DNA of 64,000 nt from Microbacterium schleiferi (GTDB lineage: Bacteria; Actinomycetota; Actinomycetes; Actinomycetales; Microbacteriaceae), in NCBI RefSeq assembly GCF_020781975.1, contig NZ_JAJGNI010000003.1, positions 293,880-357,879 of the forward strand. The letters run 5' to 3'. This document shows, piece after piece, positions 59,525 to 64,000 of the stretch (positions are counted from its first letter, which is position 1; each line of letters begins with the position of its first letter). A program made the position numbers and the translations under genes. The notes under the pieces are model-generated. The model did no database searches. It worked only from the letters and a program-made list of their open reading frames with translations, and was not told the DNA's origin.

Positions 59525-59757
59525 TGCTCCTCCGTTTCGCTCGGGTTGACAGCTGCGACGGTGCGTCTCGGCATCCACGTTACGAACGACCTCGAGCGTG
59601 CTCGGGCCTGGCCCCTATCAGCGATCACCCACCGCCAACCAGGCTCGGTGACAACACCCCCCGGATCATCGAGGACAGGGGGGACCAATCATGCCGAGCC
59701 CGGCAGGCTGCCACCGCCCAGCATGCTCACCGAACGGCTACAAAGAAAGTAACGCGG
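59525..59757 (-). ncRNA. Candidate bridge-RNA region of the IS110 element
   Basis: The noncoding segment upstream of the transposase has the size and place expected for a bridge RNA. On the minus strand it contains GGTCCCCCC ... CCGGGGGG, a six-pair stem closing a ~16-base loop near 59655-59688, plus smaller stems (GGCAG-cct-GCC type near 59703). Loop guide sequences were not matched to a target. Limits are approximate. Confidence 0.45.
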
Positions 59758-59841
59758 TGGGTGTTCGTCGTGAAGCGAACAGCGACCGGAATACCGGTCA
59801 GACACCCTCACCAAGAGGTCGTTGATGAAAGAGCTGGTCAT
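59758..59841 (-). pseudogene. 5' remnant of a gene coupled to the TraG-like ATPase
   Basis: ATG 59841 overlaps the stop of the coupling-protein gene (ATGA) and opens a frame MTSSFINDLLVRVSDRY continuing ~12 residues before it meets IS110 DNA. No continuation is found on the other side of the IS, so the rest appears deleted. Confidence 0.5.
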
Positions 59842-61961
59842 GACCGCCTCGCCTTCTGGTTCGACGGCCGCCTGTTCGGCTCGCGATCCTCGGACGGCGA
59901 CACGGGCGTCGGTGCTGGCGGAAGGGCGCCGTAGCGGTCGCGGCTGCGCTGACGCACTTGCTCGCCAGTGCCGAGGGACGGGCGTGGTGACAGTGTTCGT
60001 GCGGAGCACCACCCGGCGGGAACTCCTCCGGCGATGAGGTGGGCGTAGATCTCGAACCGCGGGAGCGTCTGGAAGTCTTCGGCGCTGAGCTGCGGGGCCA
60101 TCCGGGCGAGGTCTCGGGCATCGTCGGGGCCGACGGCGAAGCACAGCTTTGTGCGCGCGTTCGTGTCCAGACCGGCACGGGTCGGCGGCGGCAGTTGTGC
60201 CCGGTACTGGTGAGCGACGTGCCACGCAACGCCGTAGGAGCGGGAGGTGGCCAGCGCGTCGGCGATCGAGGTCGGCAGGTGCAGGTAGTTCTGCACCTCA
60301 TCGACGAACACCATCCCGGGACGGGTGGTCGGGTGCTTCTCTTTGGCCCGCTCAAGGGTGGCGTTCCAGATCTCGGCGACGATCAGGCTGCCGAGAAGCT
60401 TCGCCGCACCCACCCCGATCAACGCCTCGTTCAGCGGCACCAATACGACGCTTCGCTCGCGGAAGACATCCCGAAGGCGGAAGCGTGGACGCGCCTGTCC
60501 GAGGACACGCACGAGCGGGGCGCGGAGCAGGATCTTGCGGAGCTTGTTGAGTGGGGCCGCGAGCATGGCGGCACGTTGCGCAGCGCCGAGTTCTTCGAAC
60601 TCTGCCCAGAACGAAGCGAGGGCCTCATCGCCCTGAACGGCTGCGACGACTGGGCGTCGGTAAGTCGGGTCGGTGAGTAGCCGCGGGAGGTCGATCAGCG
60701 TGTAGGGGTCGACTGCGTGTGCGCCGGCCCGGGCGAGCGAAAGAAGTGCGCCGTGGATGAGGTACTCGGTGCGTGGTCCCCAGCCGTCGTCGAAGATTGC
60801 GGCCAGAGCGGCGACGATGCCGTCAACGACGATGTCTGCATCGCGGTCGCCCACATCGAGCGGGTTGAACCCGACCGGGAACTCGTCGGCGGCGTCGAGC
60901 ACCACGACGCGGTCTGCGTGCTCCATTGGGATGCGGTCGAGGATGTTGTCGATTAGCTGGGCCTTGGGTTCCACGACGACGCATGCCCTGCCCGACTCGA
61001 TATCCGACAGAACCAGGTGCTCAAAGAGCCCCGACTTCCCTGACCCGGTCGGCCCGATTGCGACGATGTGCTGGAGACGACTTTGCGGGTCGATACCGAT
61101 GTCCCGCTGCGGTCCGGGCGCGGTACTGGTCGCGAACACCGACTGCGTCGAGGTGACGATCTCCGGCACGGGGAGTCTTCGCGGGTGGATGGCGGCGAGA
61201 CCGGCGTAGTCCCGGTCCCCAACTGGCCAGCCGAGAAGCGGGGCGAGTTCTTCCGCGGACAAGTCGAATGCGGCGCGGGGCGAGCCGGTTGCCCAGCGGT
61301 CGGCGGTGTCGTGATTGAGGCTCAGTCGGAGCCGGGGGCTCTCAAGCAGTTGAAGAGCGCCGAACACCTCCCACACCAGCGCGCCGATGCGTTTCTGGGT
61401 CGAGGCGGTCACTCCGATGCGCAGCGTCGTCGCGGTCGTCGGCGTGCCAGCGCGGTTTTGGAGGCGTCGGCGAGTCTCGGCGTCGATCGAGCGGACGCCG
61501 TCGAGCATCCGCGACGCCACGGACTGGAGCGGATCCGGTGCCTTGACCGAGATACCCCTTGCCCTCCGCGTCCTACCCAGTACGAGTTGGAGCGCGAGAT
61601 GCTCGTCGTCACGACGGGCGGCGAGCGCGTCGTAGATCCCGGAAGTGACCCGTTCCAGGTCGACCTCGGCGAGGGGCAGCACCGCGGGGTGGGCCACGAC
61701 CCGGCTGACAGCGGCCACGTCGGGCCGTGTGGCGGCCTCAACGGCCAACCCGGGCAAGTGGGCCGCCAGGAGCCGCTTCAGCCGCGCCGTCGCGGCCGAA
61801 GCGCAGCCGACGAGGTGGACGATGCCGTCCGCGCTGGCGTGGATCTCGAAGACCAGCGGTCGCGGGACATCGGAGCTCATGAGGCGGGTAAGGAGCGCTG
61901 TGACCGCGTCGGACTCGAGCGGCCGTGGGATGTGGAGGCGGGCGAAGTGGAGGTCAGGCAT
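59838..61961 (-). CDS. Type IV secretion coupling ATPase (VirD4/TraG-like)
   Basis: This 707-residue protein has Walker A GPTGSGKS at residues 303-310 and Walker B GMVFVDEVQNYLHLPT, followed by VAWHVAHQYRAQLPPP, typical of the TraD/TraG C-terminal ATPase. The ~280-residue N-terminal region is soluble-looking, and no clear TM helices are seen, unlike classical VirD4. It would bring DNA to the transfer apparatus. ATG 61961 follows GGAGGTGAGC and overlaps the preceding gene by eight bases. The C-terminal ~40 residues are a charged tail. Confidence 0.88.
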   Translation of the reverse strand: MPDLHFARLHIPRPLESDAVTALLTRLMSSDVPRPLVFEIHASADGIVHLVGCASAATARLKRLLAAHLPGLAVEAATRPDVAAVSRVVAHPAVLPLAEVDLERVTSGIYDALAARRDDEHLALQLVLGRTRRARGISVKAPDPLQSVASRMLDGVRSIDAETRRRLQNRAGTPTTATTLRIGVTASTQKRIGALVWEVFGALQLLESPRLRLSLNHDTADRWATGSPRAAFDLSAEELAPLLGWPVGDRDYAGLAAIHPRRLPVPEIVTSTQSVFATSTAPGPQRDIGIDPQSRLQHIVAIGPTGSGKSGLFEHLVLSDIESGRACVVVEPKAQLIDNILDRIPMEHADRVVVLDAADEFPVGFNPLDVGDRDADIVVDGIVAALAAIFDDGWGPRTEYLIHGALLSLARAGAHAVDPYTLIDLPRLLTDPTYRRPVVAAVQGDEALASFWAEFEELGAAQRAAMLAAPLNKLRKILLRAPLVRVLGQARPRFRLRDVFRERSVVLVPLNEALIGVGAAKLLGSLIVAEIWNATLERAKEKHPTTRPGMVFVDEVQNYLHLPTSIADALATSRSYGVAWHVAHQYRAQLPPPTRAGLDTNARTKLCFAVGPDDARDLARMAPQLSAEDFQTLPRFEIYAHLIAGGVPAGWCSARTLSPRPSLGTGEQVRQRSRDRYGALPPAPTPVSPSEDREPNRRPSNQKARRS

Positions 61962-62160
61962 GCTCACCTCCATCCGCGTCGTCCTCGGCATCCTGATGCT
62001 GGGCGGCGGCTTCTGCTTCGAGGCGGGCTTGTTCGAGACCGGCGGCGGTGATGATGCGCGCCACGGCGTCCGGGCGTAGATCGTGATTGAGTTCGGAGAA
62101 GACCCAGACGCGGCGACCTTGAGCCTTCCGATAACGGCGTCGAGGGGAGTGATTAGCCAT
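61954..62160 (-). CDS. Small basic hypothetical protein
   Basis: A 68-residue protein with a basic start (MANHSPRRRYRKAQGRRVW) and an acidic, Ala/Glu/Gln-rich helical tail. AGGAGG lies ahead of the ATG. It is the first gene of the coupling-protein transcript, behind a strong promoter, and overlaps the ATPase gene. No family recognised. Confidence 0.65.
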   Translation of the reverse strand: MANHSPRRRYRKAQGRRVWVFSELNHDLRPDAVARIITAAGLEQARLEAEAAAQHQDAEDDADGGEHA

Positions 62161-62260
62161 GCTTGACCTCCTGCCCACCTCTGTTTGGGGTTCGCACGTC
62201 GGTCGCGGAAGGTCGCTCGGTTCGCCCGCAGATATGAAGTCCGTGGGCGTCGTGCCGACT

Positions 62261-62289
62261 GTTATGAACTCGTCGACCACTCTTGTCAA
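62261..62289 (-). promoter_or_regulatory. Promoter of the coupling-ATPase operon
   Basis: On the minus strand: consensus TTGACA (62289-62284), 17-base spacer, CATAAC (62266-62261), ~100 bases before the first gene. Confidence 0.6.
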
Positions 62290-62349
62290 GCGAAATCCGG
62301 CCTTGTAGTCGAAAGCACAACATCTCGACAGGGGTGATCGTGGTCATGG

Positions 62350-62553
62350 TCAGAACCGCCGACCCCACCAATAGCGGAAGAGCATCACCGCGACCCACAA
62401 GACCAGCACGATCGCCGCGATCAGGAGCACCCACCCCCAGAACTGCGCCAGCAGCTCCAGAGCGAGCCACAGCGCGACGATCCCGCCGAGGATGAGAAGC
62501 ATCGTGCGGAAGAACCGTTCGGCCGCACTGCGAGGAGAGTCGTCGGCCATCAC
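62350..62553 (-). CDS. Small membrane protein
   Basis: A 67-residue protein with two hydrophobic stretches (MLLILGGIVALWLALELLA and WVLLIAAIVLVLWVAVMLF) flanked by charged ends (RSAAERFFR; RYWWGRRF). A hairpin membrane topology is likely. Its start overlaps the methyltransferase stop. Function unknown; possibly part of the transfer apparatus. Confidence 0.7.
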   Translation of the reverse strand: MMADDSPRSAAERFFRTMLLILGGIVALWLALELLAQFWGWVLLIAAIVLVLWVAVMLFRYWWGRRF

Positions 62554-63164
62554 TCATCACCGTCTCCCTGACCGGAGCGAGTGAAGTCGCTCGGCACCGG
62601 ATACCCCGGGATGGAGATGTCGGAATCGATCTCGTTGCCCCACACCGACCAGTCCTTCAAGCTGTTCGGGCGCTGACGGGCGAACAGCTCAAGGTACGGG
62701 CCGTCGAGGACCCGCTCGATGAGCGGAATCATCTCCTCGGGCTTGTGCGAGTGATCCTGACGCGGGAACAACAGCGTCGAACGCTGCCCGCGGAACTTGA
62801 ACGGCGCCTTCCCGCGCACCCCGTGCAGCAGAAGCTCGTGCGAGCCACGGAAGTAGTTCCCGAGGCCCATGTAGTACTTGTCCCAGACGGCGTTCGTCTT
62901 ATAGGTGAAGCCCCACGCCTTCATAACCTCGAGGGCGTCGGGAAGTGCGGCGCTCGTCGTCCACAGCAGCAGCGTCGAGTCGTCGTCCATGAGGTCGGCG
63001 ACCGGCATGTGTTTGATGTCCTCGGTAGTCATCAAGTCGTACTTCCGCGCGGCACCGCGCGCACCTAGCTGGCCGTGCATCCACGGTGGGTCGGCGTGAC
63101 ACACCTTGAATTTCTTCCTGCCGCGGAACGTGTCTGGGGTCTTCTTGTCCTTGGTGGTTGTCAT
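62550..63164 (-). CDS. MT-A70 family DNA adenine methyltransferase
   Basis: A 204-residue protein with the catalytic DPPW at residues 25-28 (VCHADPPWMHG) and a later LLLWTTSAALPDALEVMKAWGF, both hallmarks of MT-A70/N6-adenine methyltransferases. The C-terminal ELFARQRPNSLKDWSVWGNE is also typical. No restriction enzyme is beside it, so it is an orphan that may modify the element or shield it during transfer. ATG 63164 has AAAGGAG upstream. Confidence 0.88.
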   Translation of the reverse strand: MTTTKDKKTPDTFRGRKKFKVCHADPPWMHGQLGARGAARKYDLMTTEDIKHMPVADLMDDDSTLLLWTTSAALPDALEVMKAWGFTYKTNAVWDKYYMGLGNYFRGSHELLLHGVRGKAPFKFRGQRSTLLFPRQDHSHKPEEMIPLIERVLDGPYLELFARQRPNSLKDWSVWGNEIDSDISIPGYPVPSDFTRSGQGDGDE

Positions 63165-63220
63165 GTCAATGAACTCCTTTCCCCTGCCCGCTCGTGATCG
63201 CGGGGCGTTGGTGAGCACTG

Positions 63221-63249
63221 GTTATGCGCTTTCGGCGCGAAGTCGTCAA
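63221..63249 (-). promoter_or_regulatory. Promoter of the methyltransferase operon
   Basis: On the minus strand: TTGACG (63249-63244), 17-base spacer, CATAAC (63226-63221), the same -10 as at 62261. Confidence 0.55.
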
Positions 63250-63305
63250 TGCACCAGTCGCGTACGTTGCAAAAACCACAACGACCGCGACGAAGGCCTA
63301 CGAAA

Positions 63306-63349
63306 GGTGATGGCGCGAGCTCCGCGTAGATGAAGCTCGCGCCATCACC
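63306..63349 (-). terminator. Perfect 16-bp hairpin, probable terminator
   Basis: GGTGATGGCGCGAGCT (63306-63321) pairs fully with 63334-63349 around a 12-base loop. In the minus direction it follows the stop at 63358 and is followed by a short TTTC, so it likely ends that transcript before the methyltransferase promoter. Confidence 0.7.
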
Positions 63350-63357
63350 GGCCTGGG

Positions 63358-63636
63358 CTACGAGTCGGCGGACTCGTTGGTGGGAACTTTCCCCGAGGCG
63401 AGGTACGACTCGCGGATGAGCGCCCGACGGGTCTCGTGCGCCTCCATCCCCAGCGCGTTCGCCAGATCGAGCACGGTGCGACGAAGCTGCTCCTGCTTGC
63501 GGTCCAGGTCCGCTTCGATACGCGCACGGCGACCCTTGTCGACCGCGTTGGCGATGTCGTTGGTCACCTTGATTGCGACGTCCTTCATCGCGGCGACGAC
63601 ATCGGCAAACGTCGGGGTCGGACGTCCGCACGACAT
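63358..63636 (-). CDS. Hypothetical helical protein
   Basis: A 92-residue protein, mostly charged helix (ADVVAAMKDVAIKVTNDIA; RRARIEADLDRKQEQLRRTV) likely to form a coiled coil. ATG 63636 forms TGATG with the upstream stop; GTG 63645 is an alternative. No family recognised. Confidence 0.6.
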   Translation of the reverse strand: MSCGRPTPTFADVVAAMKDVAIKVTNDIANAVDKGRRARIEADLDRKQEQLRRTVLDLANALGMEAHETRRALIRESYLASGKVPTNESADS

Positions 63637-63881
63637 CACTGCCACCGTCGAATCGCGGCCGACGCACCGAGCGTGTAGCTGTCCACGATCTCCCGATAGC
63701 GAGCCTCACCCAACGGGGCGATCGAGATCAGGTGCTGCTCCAGCGCGGTGAGCGCGCCAACATGCTCAAGAGCAGTGTGAGAGAGGAAGGCGCGGCCTTC
63801 CTCGGTGAGCTTGGCAACGATCGCGCGGGACTGCACCCGCTCAACCTCACGCCGCACCTGCCGCTGTGCACCAAGCGACAT
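63636..63881 (-). CDS. Hypothetical protein
   Basis: An 81-residue frame (MSLGAQRQVRREVERVQSR start) coupled to the next gene by TGATG. It has a basic N-terminal helix and a hydrophobic middle. There is no Shine-Dalgarno at ATG 63881, and an overlapping frame from ATG 63949 also exists, so the start is doubtful. A CATAAC similar to the element's -10 boxes lies at 63962-63967 on the same strand. Confidence 0.45.
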   Translation of the reverse strand: MSLGAQRQVRREVERVQSRAIVAKLTEEGRAFLSHTALEHVGALTALEQHLISIAPLGEARYREIVDSYTLGASAAIRRWQ

Positions 63882-64000
63882 TGACGCCAGTCCATTGGAG
63901 CTGCCTGCGCTTCCCGAGGGAAGGGGCCTTGACCCTCGATCGTGGACACGGTGTCGTTTCGGTTATGCCGCTTCCGCGAGGGTAGCGGACGTGGTCGCCG

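Larger units (their letters stand above)
58312..59757 (-). mobile_element. IS110-family insertion sequence
   Basis: One transposase gene with a short 3' flank and a ~230-base noncoding 5' flank. Such elements lack terminal inverted repeats and target duplications, and none are seen, so the limits are approximate. Genes on both sides are cut. Confidence 0.75.

Overview
The window is high-GC DNA with tightly overlapping genes (ATGA, GTGA and TGATG junctions), many probable leaderless promoters and a classical actinobacterial gene order. It is probably from Microbacteriaceae, most likely Microbacterium or a close relative. The assignment rests on protein style and on gene order, which closely follows Mycobacterium tuberculosis Rv1649-Rv1713: pheST, the arg cluster, tyrS, a TPR protein, a HAD phosphatase, tlyA, nadK, recN, pyrG, NUDIX, xerD, parA, scpAB, a pseudouridine synthase, cmk and der.

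Layout. 1-3.3 kb: pheS (5' end cut off) and pheT. 3.4-8.1 kb: an MMPL exporter carrying a degenerate ABC-ATPase-like tail, coupled to a YhgE/Pip membrane protein. 8.15-16.2 kb: arginine biosynthesis argCJBDF, a membrane acyltransferase-like gene, and argH. The argC leader appears to encode an Arg-rich leaderless peptide with mutually exclusive RNA stems and an anti-Shine-Dalgarno sequence. 16.2-18.9 kb: a SatD-type regulator with its membrane partner, then tyrS. 19-24.75 kb: a complete 16S-23S-5S rRNA operon with two promoters and a terminator. 24.8-41.9 kb: conserved housekeeping genes for rRNA modification, NAD kinase, DNA repair, CTP synthesis, chromosome segregation and condensation, tyrosine and cytidylate synthesis, and ribosome assembly. 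41.9-44.8 kb (minus strand): anaerobic ribonucleotide reductase nrdDG behind a pair of NrdR-like boxes. 45.3-47.75 kb: a four-module CoA-disulfide-reductase/rhodanese/TusA/DsrE protein flanked on both sides by copies of a 59-60 bp intergenic palindrome. 48.1-52.06 kb: a NUDIX-NYN fusion, S4 protein, lysoplasmalogenase, thioredoxin and an MFS exporter.

From about 52.2 kb to the window end the DNA looks like an integrated conjugative element. A host tRNA-Pro(GGG) is cut after its anticodon arm. A second, complete tRNA-Pro follows, then a large serine recombinase whose last codons are antisense to that tRNA. Further in are an ArdA-like protein, a replication-relaxation protein, a GntR regulator with a membrane partner, an IS110-family insertion, a VirD4/TraG-type coupling ATPase, an MT-A70 methyltransferase and several small unknown genes, nearly all on the minus strand. 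The distal end of the element is beyond the window.

Stretches over 300 bases without a protein gene: the rRNA leader (18947-19459), the nrdD/CoA-disulfide reductase divergent region (44779-45275, regulatory boxes plus two palindromes), 47754-48106 (three palindromes), 56409-56733 (nothing I can name) and 59525-59837 (noncoding end of the IS plus a truncated gene).
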